A stretch of 5,798 nucleotides of DNA from an uncultured archaeon (GCA_903825675.1 CAIKBN010000145.1:1-5798); one strand, 5' to 3'; shown: positions 1 through 4,462, counted from the stretch's first letter. The notes: generated by a model from the letters alone, not told the origin. Translations and numbers: made by a program.

Positions 1-4
1 AAAT

Positions 5-13
5 CTTTTTATC
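5..13 (+). promoter_or_regulatory. TATA-like box of the Cys-rich protein gene
   Basis: A T-rich box (tttttat) is centred about 26 nt before the ATG at 36. In archaea the TATA box lies about 26 nt upstream of the transcription start, so the message would begin at or next to the ATG and be leaderless. No Shine-Dalgarno is visible, which agrees. Confidence 0.5.
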
Positions 14-35
14 CTAGAAAATTAATTTATTTCAT

Positions 36-434
36 ATGACTATAATACGTAAGATCTTTGTGGTTTTTATATTCATTTTTGCAGCCCTGTTTATTATCGG
101 AAGCCTGGGAAACATGGCTAGTGAACAGTGCTCTGAGATTGGCACTTGTAAGGCTTGCTGGAATCTTAATCCTAAGAGTATCAGCTCTGATTTATGCCCT
201 AATCCTAATCAGACATGCATAGCACAGCCTTACCAGGTGCAGCACAATGCATTAGTTGATCTGGTGCTATGCGGCTGCGCTGAGGCGTATGATACCAGTA
301 GCGGGTGTTTAGATGCTGATAAATGCAACCGTATAAAAGGTGTTGTCAGAGATGCTTTTGGTTATGATGGTGTCAGCATAGCTGATATATGTTCTAACCC
401 AGGGATGTTTTTGGCTAAGGTTAATTATGGCTGA
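36..434 (+). CDS. Small secreted or membrane-anchored cysteine-rich protein, function unknown
   Basis: The product is 132 aa. Residues 1-6 are short and basic (R5, K6) and are followed by a hydrophobic stretch at about 7-22, which reads as a signal peptide or N-terminal membrane anchor. The rest is predicted to lie outside the membrane. It holds ten cysteines (32, 38, 41, 54, 61, 79, 81, 91, 97, 119), an even number that suits up to five disulfides. C38-x2-C41 and C79-G-C81 are close pairs, so metal binding is an alternative. There is no lipobox cysteine right after the hydrophobic segment. I do not recognise the family. The ATG at 36 is the only sensible start: it precedes the whole signal-like segment and sits 26 nt from a TATA-like box. 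The gene stands alone, and the next gene is on the opposite strand. Its base composition (about 45-50% GC in the middle) is richer than the A/T-rich genes on the right of the window. Confidence 0.75.
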   Translation: MTIIRKIFVVFIFIFAALFIIGSLGNMASEQCSEIGTCKACWNLNPKSISSDLCPNPNQTCIAQPYQVQHNALVDLVLCGCAEAYDTSSGCLDADKCNRIKGVVRDAFGYDGVSIADICSNPGMFLAKVNYG

Positions 435-436
435 AA

Positions 437-601
437 TCAGAAATAAGCTGAATTATTCGCTGCAATATAACTATTCTTTCTTGTTTTCTTCAATTGTTCT
501 ATCGCTGCCGAAATTGCACATGGGTAATCAATAGTTTTTCCTAGTATTTTAAGATTTCTACACGCTGAAATGAGATGCCCTATGCAACTATGGACTAAAG
601 T
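437..601 (-). pseudogene. Possible gene remnant without a start codon
   Basis: A 54-codon frame stays open on the minus strand between stops at 602-604 and 437-439. It reads like a real protein tail, with internal stretches such as GHLISACRNLKILGK and CAISAAIEQLKK. It has no ATG or GTG, and its only TTG is deep inside. An out-of-frame ATG at 605-603 lies just before it, and dropping one base within the next five codons would join the two. This would be a frameshifted or decayed small gene lying downstream of the lipoprotein gene. The family is not recognised. A frame of this length can also occur by chance, so confidence is low. Confidence 0.22.
472..491 (+). terminator. T-rich stretch, possible transcription end of the Cys-rich gene
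   Basis: A pyrimidine-rich run with several T clusters (ttctttcttgttttcttc) lies about 40 nt after the stop codon at 434. Archaeal RNA polymerase often terminates at T-rich tracts without a hairpin. This is inferred from base content only. Confidence 0.35.
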
Positions 602-628
602 TCATAGTATCTTTATGTATGTCTTTTC

Positions 629-651
629 GAATTCTTTGAAAAAAAGAATTC
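629..651 (-). terminator. Hairpin with T-run, probable terminator of the lipoprotein gene
   Basis: Perfect 9-bp arms gaattcttt (629-637) and aaagaattc (643-651) enclose a 5-nt loop. Four more T:A pairs follow outside a single C/A mismatch (624-627 with 653-656). On the minus strand the element carries seven consecutive T (645-639). It lies about 65 nt beyond the lipoprotein stop, in the gap between two converging genes, where a transcription end is expected. Confidence 0.5.
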
Positions 652-715
652 AAAAATGAGCGGATTATTTAAAGCCTGAAGCCACCGAAGTATTATTCCA
701 TGATGTTACGGCGGT

Positions 716-1132
716 TTAATAGCCTTTAAGTGCATCCAACCCTTTTTTAACCTTTATTTCTTTTATTTGATCTAAATAATCTCTAAACGCTTTTTCCGCT
801 GCTACAACGACGCTTGAACCGACTTCATTTCTTTCGTATGTTTCGCTATCACCTATCTTTTTAAATGTAAAAGATTCTAAGTTTTTATCTCTTTTTACAT
901 CAACAAAAGTAAGGGTATCGCCATTTAGTCGTTGAACAGTAAGAATGCATGTATTTTCCCTAGGGTTGTCATCATAGATTACGGTCTCATCGCCGATTTT
1001 TCCACTAAAAGCATAAGGCGATTCTTTGTTTGAGTTTCCACAACCAAACATGCCAAATGTCAAAGCTCCTACAAGGGCAAGACCTGCTATCTTATATGCT
1101 GTATCCTTTCCTATTTTCTTAAATACTGACAT
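716..1132 (-). CDS. Predicted small lipoprotein, function unknown
   Basis: The product is 138 aa. A basic start (K5, K6, K9) is followed by a hydrophobic segment at about 14-30 that ends in FGMFGC, so Cys31 sits where a lipobox cysteine would be lipidated and anchor the protein on the outer face of the membrane. The next residues (G32, N33, S34, N35) are small and polar, as is usual after a lipidation site. The remaining 107 residues are polar and lysine/glutamate-rich. They look like a beta-rich part (about 40-95) followed by a helix (about 108-135), with one further cysteine (62). I do not recognise a named family; short lipoproteins of this build are common in DPANN archaeal genomes, which is general knowledge and not a match. 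The ATG is supported by a Shine-Dalgarno at 1143-1137 and a TATA-like box upstream. It appears to be transcribed alone. Confidence 0.78.
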   Translation of the reverse strand: MSVFKKIGKDTAYKIAGLALVGALTFGMFGCGNSNKESPYAFSGKIGDETVIYDDNPRENTCILTVQRLNGDTLTFVDVKRDKNLESFTFKKIGDSETYERNEVGSSVVVAAEKAFRDYLDQIKEIKVKKGLDALKGY

Positions 1133-1136
1133 TTTT

Positions 1137-1143
1137 CTTCACC
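1137..1143 (-). promoter_or_regulatory. Shine-Dalgarno of the lipoprotein gene
   Basis: On the minus strand GGTGAAG ends 4 nt before the ATG, giving a GGTG core complementary to the archaeal 16S rRNA 3' end. It fixes the start at 1132 and marks this as a leadered mRNA, unlike most genes here. Confidence 0.6.
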
Positions 1144-1165
1144 TTCAACATACCATGAACCAAAA

Positions 1166-1175
1166 TTATTTAAAG
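1166..1175 (-). promoter_or_regulatory. TATA-like box of the lipoprotein gene
   Basis: The minus strand reads CTTTAAATAA. A start about 26 nt downstream would fall near 1145, giving a leader of about 12 nt that contains the Shine-Dalgarno. Confidence 0.5.
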
Positions 1176-1200
1176 CTTTAGTTTTGTTGTCATTAAGAAG

Positions 1201-1224
1201 TAAAAACACGACACCGTAGGGTGT
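1201..1224 (-). terminator. Small hairpin plus T-run downstream of the 280-aa gene
   Basis: On the minus strand ACACC, a 4-nt loop and GGTGT form a 5-bp hairpin (1224-1211). It is followed within 5 nt by TTTTT (1206-1202). Another T-run lies just before the hairpin. The hairpin is about 35 nt past the stop of the 280-aa gene, a fitting place for its transcript to end before the lipoprotein promoter. Confidence 0.4.
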
Positions 1225-1258
1225 TAGGGAAAAATCTTACATCTGTGGGCTTGTTTTG

Positions 1259-2101
1259 TTAAAAGGATGTAGAATATCCCATGAATTTGCAGAAACCTTC
1301 AAAAAGACTTTCTCTTTCATCTATATCAGAGAGCATCTCCTGCAGTTTGTTTATCGAGAGTTTCTTCTTTTTTATGAACTCCATGAGTTTTTTTGGCTTG
1401 AACTTGCTTCCACGAGGGAGTATGGATTTGAAGGTCCTGTAAAAGAATATTGCCCTATAGATGTCCATTAGGCAGGCGCTGAAATCGCCTTCCATCTCTT
1501 TTGCCTTATCCATGAAATATTCATCGTCATCATAAAACTGGTAGTAGGGCCCTAGGTCACTATTGATAAAGCCCTTCAACTGCCTTGTTGGCGGTGCCAG
1601 GTCCCTTGCCCTGCCTGTATAGTGCAGCCACAGTATTGCCTTTGCGTATCTTATGCCTGATACATCTTCATCCTCTACCAGCTCTTTCACCAGATCCCAG
1701 GTTTTGTCGTCTGTTTTCGTGAGTTCATCCAGCTCAGTGAAGATTTTTTTCTTTTCAAAGAAACGGGCACCTCCCTTTATCGTGGCTGTCAGGTAGAACA
1801 GCCCCTTCAGAAGGCCTGAGATGGCCAGCTGTATGTTCTCGTCTTTTATTCGCGTCAGGCGGTCATTGAGGAATTTTTTTACAGCATCATGCCATGTTTC
1901 GCCATCTGTCTTGATTACATAGTCATAATCAAGATATTTCCTGAGCAGTCTTGCCATAAATATTATCTCAGCGTCTGAGAGGTTTTTTCCTATCATGGCT
2001 GCCCTGCAGTAACTGTCCCAGATGCCCCTGCCCTTTATGACAGGAATCGGGCTTTTCTTTGCAAGTGCAACAAGTTCTTTGAAGCCTTCTGGATATTCCA
2101 T
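1259..2101 (-). CDS. Conserved-looking 280-aa alpha-helical protein, function unknown
   Basis: The product starts MEYPEGFKEL and is probably cytoplasmic: it has no signal peptide or membrane segment and is rich in K, E, D and aromatic residues. It appears mostly helical throughout. The middle (about 149-185, GIRYAKAILWLH then LAPPTRQLKGF) loosely recalls the helix-hairpin-helix plus proline loop of DNA glycosylases, but the catalytic aspartate expected in that loop is absent (a threonine is there). I treat this only as a hint. The C-terminal part has a lysine-rich patch (about 233-248) that could touch nucleic acid. The frame extends 14 codons further upstream, but the ATG at 2101 sits about 26 nt from a TATA-like box and fits a leaderless mRNA; the extension runs through that promoter. 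GC is about 42-52% in lines sampled, against about 30% for genes to its right, which may mean a different origin or higher expression. Its promoter overlaps a striking inverted repeat. Confidence 0.8.
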   Translation of the reverse strand: MEYPEGFKELVALAKKSPIPVIKGRGIWDSYCRAAMIGKNLSDAEIIFMARLLRKYLDYDYVIKTDGETWHDAVKKFLNDRLTRIKDENIQLAISGLLKGLFYLTATIKGGARFFEKKKIFTELDELTKTDDKTWDLVKELVEDEDVSGIRYAKAILWLHYTGRARDLAPPTRQLKGFINSDLGPYYQFYDDDEYFMDKAKEMEGDFSACLMDIYRAIFFYRTFKSILPRGSKFKPKKLMEFIKKKKLSINKLQEMLSDIDERESLFEGFCKFMGYSTSF

Positions 2102-2123
2102 GCGGATAAAATGTAGAAGAAAG

Positions 2124-2134
2124 TATAAATTATA
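2124..2134 (-). promoter_or_regulatory. TATA-like box of the 280-aa gene
   Basis: The minus strand reads TATAATTTATA, centred about 26 nt from the ATG at 2101, so a leaderless transcript is predicted. Its upstream end (2131-2134) is part of the outer arm of the inverted repeat 2131-2181, so a protein bound there could block or help TBP/TFB. Confidence 0.55.
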
Positions 2135-2181
2135 GCAGAACAAGAAAAATAAACAGGATATTATGTTCTTGTTATGCTATA
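2131..2181. repeat. Inverted repeat 1: 16-bp arms, 19-nt spacer
   Basis: The left arm TATAGCAGAACAAGAA (2131-2146) and the right arm (2166-2181, reverse complement TATAGCATAACAAGAA) match at 15 of 16 positions around a 19-nt spacer. The outer end overlaps the TATA-like box of the 280-aa gene. It could be an operator for a dimeric regulator or an RNA hairpin. Confidence 0.7.
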
Positions 2182-2224
2182 TGTGAAACAAGTTATAATA
2201 TCGAGATTATTTACTTGTTTCACA
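2182..2224. repeat. Inverted repeat 2: perfect 12-bp arms, 19-nt spacer, abutting repeat 1
   Basis: TGTGAAACAAGT (2182-2193) and ACTTGTTTCACA (2213-2224) are exact reverse complements around a 19-nt spacer. Within the spacer ATAAT (2195-2199) and ATTAT (2206-2210) can pair further. It begins at the base after repeat 1 ends and has the same spacer length. All four arms share an AACAAG core, so the whole block resembles a four-half-site operator. Confidence 0.7.
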
Positions 2225-2274
2225 ATAACCATTACATAAACTAGTTGTTGGTCATAAGAAATATTTTAATTCTG

Positions 2275-2664
2275 CTATCGATGTTCTTCTGCTTCAGCCT
2301 TCTCGGCCTCAGCTTTTGTCTTATGCACAGTCTTGTCAGGATGGTTAGGAGGAGAATATATAGTGTATAACTTTAACTGTGTCTTTTTCGAAGCATTTAT
2401 TACATTATGATATGTGCCTGCTGGAACTATTACAGCATCACCATCTTTTATTGTATGCTTTTCCTTTCCATTAAAAATAAAGGTTGCTTCACCCTGCTCG
2501 ATGCGAAAGAACTGATCGACATTATTATGAACTTCGTTGCCGATCTCTTCGCCAGGCTGTAAACACATAACCACGAGCTGAGCATGCTTACCGGTAAACA
2601 ATACCTGCCTAAAATAATTATTTTTTAAAGTCTGTTTTTCAATGGATCCAACATATCCTGTCAT
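2275..2664 (-). CDS. Single-domain cupin protein
   Basis: The product is 129 aa and fits the usual size of a stand-alone cupin, a small beta-barrel that binds a metal; probably cytoplasmic. Cupin motif 2 is complete: G75, P81, G83, H86 and N90 in GDAVIVPAGTYHNVIN. Motif 1 is the variant form H46-x-N48-x2-Q51-x6-G58 (HNNVDQFFRIEQG), where the second histidine and the glutamate are replaced. H46, Q51 and H86 are the likely metal ligands. The section LYTIYSPPNHPDKTVHKTKA (100-119) and the charged tail are, from memory, typical of a widespread family of uncharacterised sugar-isomerase-like cupins; the substrate is unknown. The frame reaches 10 codons further upstream, but the ATG at 2664 has a good Shine-Dalgarno 7 nt away and a TATA-like box, so it was chosen. 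The long untranslated stretches on both sides suggest it is transcribed alone. Confidence 0.9.
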   Translation of the reverse strand: MTGYVGSIEKQTLKNNYFRQVLFTGKHAQLVVMCLQPGEEIGNEVHNNVDQFFRIEQGEATFIFNGKEKHTIKDGDAVIVPAGTYHNVINASKKTQLKLYTIYSPPNHPDKTVHKTKAEAEKAEAEEHR

Positions 2665-2671
2665 GGTTCTT

Positions 2672-2676
2672 ACCTC
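2672..2676 (-). promoter_or_regulatory. Shine-Dalgarno of the cupin gene
   Basis: The minus strand reads GAGGT with a 7-nt spacer to the ATG at 2664. This decides for the internal start over the longer frame. Confidence 0.65.
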
Positions 2677-2697
2677 AATACTTATTAGGTTCAATTA

Positions 2698-2706
2698 CTT
2701 TTAAAA
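2698..2706 (-). promoter_or_regulatory. TATA-like box of the cupin gene
   Basis: The minus strand reads TTTTAAAAG, placing a start near 2677 and a leader of about 12 nt. The box overlaps one of two copies of TAAAACGTT (2702-2710 and 2734-2742), a possible regulatory repeat. Confidence 0.5.
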
Positions 2707-2711
2707 CGTTA

Positions 2712-2759
2712 AGAGCCACCGGAGGATTATGAATAAAACGTTCACGGATTGGTGGCTTT
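2712..2759. repeat. Short inverted repeat upstream of the cupin promoter
   Basis: AGAGCCACC (2712-2720) and GGTGGCTTT (2751-2759) match at 8 of 9 positions as reverse complements around a 30-nt spacer; in RNA the odd pair is G:U. The left arm belongs to a short motif seen three times in the window. Function is unknown. Confidence 0.35.
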
Positions 2760-2830
2760 GAGAAGATCCATTTACAGCTATAACAGGAAGCTGCCAGAGA
2801 TCAGGAAAAGCGGTGGGCGAGAGGCACAGT

Positions 2831-3154
2831 TTAGCGTAGTTCTAACATCATGAAATCTTTTACATTGACATGAAGTTTTCCAATATGTGCTTTAAGATCA
2901 TTTCTAGCTCTTACTAATTTTTGATCTTGGAGATGTTTATAGAAAGCATTTAATACATTTATACCCTCTTCATCAATTGCTCCTAAATAAAGAAAACTTC
3001 CTGGTGGGCGTTTTCTAACATAAACTGTACGGGATTCGATATATTTTTCTAGTCCGTGCTCATTAATTTTTTTACCATTCATAAGAATTATTATCGACAT
3101 ATCAAGATCTGTAACTTCTTTTTCATAATCGGTTGGTCTTTGATGCTGATTCAT
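2831..3154 (-). CDS. Hypothetical 107-aa protein
   Basis: The product starts MNQHQRPTDY. It is soluble and mixed alpha/beta, with no signal peptide, membrane segment or cysteine. Visible parts are a hydrophobic strand (SIIILMNG, 20-27), a basic stretch (VYVRKRPPGSFLYLG, 44-58) and a helical C-terminal half (about 62-92). I do not recognise the family. The frame stays open 56 codons further upstream to 3322, but that part runs across a TATA-like box and a 43-bp repeat and is unlikely to be coding. The ATG at 3154 is about 26 nt from TATTTAAA and has no Shine-Dalgarno, which fits a leaderless mRNA. GC is only about 28%, the lowest sampled among the genes here. It is divergent from the HTH gene, with about 200 bp between the two starts. 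Confidence 0.6.
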   Translation of the reverse strand: MNQHQRPTDYEKEVTDLDMSIIILMNGKKINEHGLEKYIESRTVYVRKRPPGSFLYLGAIDEEGINVLNAFYKHLQDQKLVRARNDLKAHIGKLHVNVKDFMMLELR

Positions 3155-3173
3155 AACTATGAAATGTATAACA

Positions 3174-3183
3174 AATTTAAATA
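3174..3183 (-). promoter_or_regulatory. TATA-like box of the 107-aa gene
   Basis: The minus strand reads TATTTAAATT, centred about 25 nt from the ATG at 3154, giving a leaderless transcript. The G/C-rich end of direct repeat copy A lies directly upstream, in the position of the BRE. Confidence 0.5.
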
Positions 3184-3226
3184 CCCGAGCCCGCCGCAAA
3201 ATAATATAACTATGATTTCTCACAAC
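3184..3226 (+). repeat. Direct repeat copy A (43 bp), left boundary of the HTH/metallopeptidase segment
   Basis: It begins CCCGAGCCCGCCG and ends TTTCTCACAAC. It aligns with 4346-4389 at 40 of 44 positions: three substitutions and one 1-nt gap. The first 12 bases are very G/C-rich inside A/T-rich DNA and resemble the acceptor 3' strand of a tRNA, but no T-arm precedes them. Confidence 0.85.
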
Positions 3227-3280
3227 TAGGCGCTTCATCTGCTTTTGTTCGATTTTTGTGCTGTTATGTCTAATTATTAA

Positions 3281-3303
3281 ATATCTAACAAAAGCCCTTT
3301 CTA
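3281..3303 (+). repeat. Inner direct repeat copy 1 (23 bp)
   Basis: This copy equals 3621-3644 except for one missing base. It begins ATATCTAACAAAAG and ends CCCTTTCTA. It lies just upstream of the promoter of the HTH gene. Confidence 0.75.
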
Positions 3304-3322
3304 CCTGAAAGTTTTTGAACAA

Positions 3323-3332
3323 ACTTTTTAAG
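3323..3332 (+). promoter_or_regulatory. TATA-like box of the HTH gene
   Basis: The box reads actttttaag. It is centred about 26 nt before the ATG at 3354, which implies a leaderless mRNA; the in-frame ATG at 3348 is slightly too close. Confidence 0.45.
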
Positions 3333-3353
3333 GATTTCTATTATGGTATGTGT

Positions 3354-3578
3354 ATGAATGGAAATTCAGAAGATATGATTCCAACAGGAGCTGCATGCCG
3401 TATTTTATGTATTCATGCTAATACCCTTAGGCGATGGAATGAACAAGGTATTATAAAGGCTTACAGAATTGGTCCCAGAGGCGACAGAAGATACAGACGT
3501 GGGGATGTTTATGCTCTTTTATCGCCACCTCCGGAAGAGGGTCGTATGCTTGGCATTTACCCAGTTGGATCAACTTAA
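3354..3578 (+). CDS. Small excisionase/MerR-type helix-turn-helix DNA-binding protein
   Basis: The product is 74 aa and is nearly all one winged HTH domain of the excisionase/MerR type. Residues 9-28 (IPTGAACRILCIHANTLRRW) are the helix-turn-helix with the typical TLRRW recognition helix. Residues 29-38 (NEQGIIKAYR) are the following strand, and RRYRRGDVYALL (45-56) is the wing and closing helix. This module reads DNA in phage excisionases, MerR regulators and the N-terminus of IS607-type serine recombinases. Here no recombinase domain follows; the last 18 residues are unstructured-looking (PPPEEGRMLGIYPVGST). It is therefore either a free-standing regulator or directionality factor, or the stump of an IS607-like recombinase; no recombinase sequence was seen in another frame. 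The start at 3354 was chosen from the TATA spacing; 3348 is an in-frame alternative and the frame is open back to 3315. The gene is tightly bracketed by 23/24-bp direct repeats. Confidence 0.82.
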   Translation: MNGNSEDMIPTGAACRILCIHANTLRRWNEQGIIKAYRIGPRGDRRYRRGDVYALLSPPPEEGRMLGIYPVGST

Positions 3579-3620
3579 TGAAATTTATAGTGATTTTATG
3601 GTAATGGTAAGCATGCAGAT

Positions 3621-3644
3621 ATATCTAACAAAAGACCCTTTCTA
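3621..3644 (+). repeat. Inner direct repeat copy 2 (24 bp)
   Basis: It matches 3281-3303 with a single extra A (CAAAAGACCC against CAAAAGCCC). It lies 43 nt after the HTH gene stop, so the two copies enclose the whole HTH gene with its promoter. Confidence 0.75.
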
Positions 3645-3810
3645 TCAGATATCAGGAAGAGGATGAATGAGTTGATGAAAAAATAGAAAACTATTTTATA
3701 ACATAATGTTAAAAGAATGTAAGAAAGATAAAATTCTGATACTTCCTTTTAGCAAAATAACGTTTAAGGAATGATGAAGCTTACTTCTGATTACCTGGGG
3801 CTTCTGTAAG

Positions 3811-3832
3811 GTTTAAAAAGATTTCTTTTATA
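3811..3832 (+). promoter_or_regulatory. Promoter region of the metallopeptidase-like gene
   Basis: Two TATA-like boxes are present: tttaaaaag (3812-3820) and cttttata (3825-3832). The second would start transcription near 3855 and leave a leader of about 16 nt holding the Shine-Dalgarno; the first would give about 29 nt. The choice cannot be made from sequence. Confidence 0.4.
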
Positions 3833-3859
3833 GGTTCTGCAAGTAAAAAAATGAAAATA

Positions 3860-3863
3860 GAGG
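3860..3863 (+). promoter_or_regulatory. Shine-Dalgarno of the metallopeptidase-like gene
   Basis: GAGG stands 7 nt before the ATG at 3871. It supports that start over the out-of-frame ATG at 3851, which reads only 13 codons. Confidence 0.55.
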
Positions 3864-3870
3864 CTATTAG

Positions 3871-4203
3871 ATGGACAGTCAAGAGATTATAGACAAAAAA
3901 TTAAAGCCCATACTGCCTTATGAATGTCAGAGATTAGGTATACCCGAGTCCTTTATCAAAGGCATCTATAGGATGTATAGAAACAGTTTTTGCGAGCCTA
4001 TCATAAACGATAATGGCAATGTAATAAGTGTTAGAATTAGAATAAAATCTGAAATAACAAGACCGTGTTCCGCTTATAGAGACTTTATACATGAATTATG
4101 GCATGCAAAAAATTATTACATATGTAAAGCATCTTCTTCAGATTTGGTGGCAGAGCTTTATGCATGGAGAAGGTATATAGAAAAGTTAATACTTCACCGA
4201 TAA
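3871..4203 (+). CDS. Small HExxH zinc metallopeptidase-like protein
   Basis: The product is 110 aa, with no signal peptide or membrane segment, so probably cytoplasmic. The key motif is HELWH at 74-78 in DFIHELWHAKNYY: two zinc-binding histidines and the catalytic glutamate E75. E95 in LVAELYAWRRY, 17 residues after H78, is in a good position for the third zinc ligand, as in gluzincin-type enzymes such as the ImmA/IrrE and minigluzincin groups. The part before (about 1-70) would be the N-terminal helix (PYECQRLGIP) and a short beta sheet (VISVRIRIKSEI, 51-62), also as in those folds. The protein is near the lower size limit for such peptidases, yet the motif region looks complete. The substrate is unknown. 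It is the second gene inside the 43/44-bp repeats; ImmA-type peptidases often sit beside an HTH repressor that they cleave, so the upstream HTH protein is a possible partner. This pairing is inference. Confidence 0.68.
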   Translation: MDSQEIIDKKLKPILPYECQRLGIPESFIKGIYRMYRNSFCEPIINDNGNVISVRIRIKSEITRPCSAYRDFIHELWHAKNYYICKASSSDLVAELYAWRRYIEKLILHR

Positions 4204-4345
4204 CCAGCCGTCTTATTTAAGGTTTAAATCGCAGGGTCTATACTATTTTCTTAACATCTCTTTCCAGTGTATTTTATGCCTTTGAAAATTCATACAGAAG
4301 ATTATGGAAGAGTATGATATGCATTTCAAAAATTCTTTATTTTTT

Positions 4346-4389
4346 CCCGAGCCCGCCACAAAATAATATATTCTATGATTTCGCACAAC
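4346..4389 (+). repeat. Direct repeat copy B (44 bp), right boundary of the segment
   Basis: It begins CCCGAGCCCGCCA and ends TTTCGCACAAC. It lies 1162 bp from copy A in the same orientation. Differences from copy A are G to A at repeat position 13, one inserted T, one A/T and one T/G change. This copy ends its G/C-rich start in GCCA, which makes the likeness to a tRNA 3' end closer than in copy A. Confidence 0.85.
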
Positions 4390-4432
4390 ATTCCTGGCTA
4401 AATGAAGTCCTCGCCAATTAAAGTATAAAAGG

Positions 4433-4445
4433 CTTAAGTATTTAT
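4433..4445 (+). promoter_or_regulatory. TATA-like box of the 99-aa gene
   Basis: The box reads cttaagtatttat and lies about 24 nt before the ATG at 4463, which suggests a leaderless mRNA. A second candidate, agtataaaagg (4422-4432), would give a leader of about 10 nt. Confidence 0.4.
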
Positions 4446-4462
4446 CACCTAAACTCAGAAAC

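Larger units (their letters stand above)
3579..3870. other. 292-bp stretch between the HTH and metallopeptidase genes, no convincing gene
   Basis: It holds inner direct repeat copy 2 at 3621-3644, a 22-codon frame at 3706-3774 too short and unsupported to call, and the promoter region of the metallopeptidase gene from about 3811. No hairpin terminator, tRNA or strong RNA structure was found by eye. Confidence 0.5.

Noticed and set aside
2131..2224. The inverted repeats as a CRISPR-like array
   Set aside because: The arms alternate in direction and there are only four; a CRISPR array needs direct repeats with unique spacers.
2737..2853. 38-codon plus-strand frame reading SIYSYNRKLPEIRKSGG
   Set aside because: No ATG, overlaps the end of the 107-aa gene on the other strand, and too short to defend as a remnant.
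3155..3322. N-terminal extension of the 107-aa gene
   Set aside because: The open frame crosses a TATA-like box and direct repeat copy A, and the internal ATG at 3154 has the right spacing for a leaderless start.
3469..3666. 65-codon frame overlapping the HTH gene, considered as a frameshifted recombinase continuation
   Set aside because: No serine recombinase motif is seen in it, and it looks like an out-of-frame shadow plus repeat copy 2.
3706..3774. 22-codon frame (MLKECKKDK...)
   Set aside because: No Shine-Dalgarno, and the nearest T/A-rich box is only about 10 nt upstream, too close for a leaderless start.
3771..3805. ATGATGA followed by CTGA, like boxes C and D' of a C/D guide RNA
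   Set aside because: No convincing C' or final D box and no terminal stem; the short boxes can occur by chance.
4314..4421. 35-codon plus-strand frame through repeat copy B; copy A reads the same PSPPQNNI in one frame
   Set aside because: The 1-nt gap between the copies breaks the frame, there is no promoter at the right distance, and the shared peptide follows from the DNA repeat.
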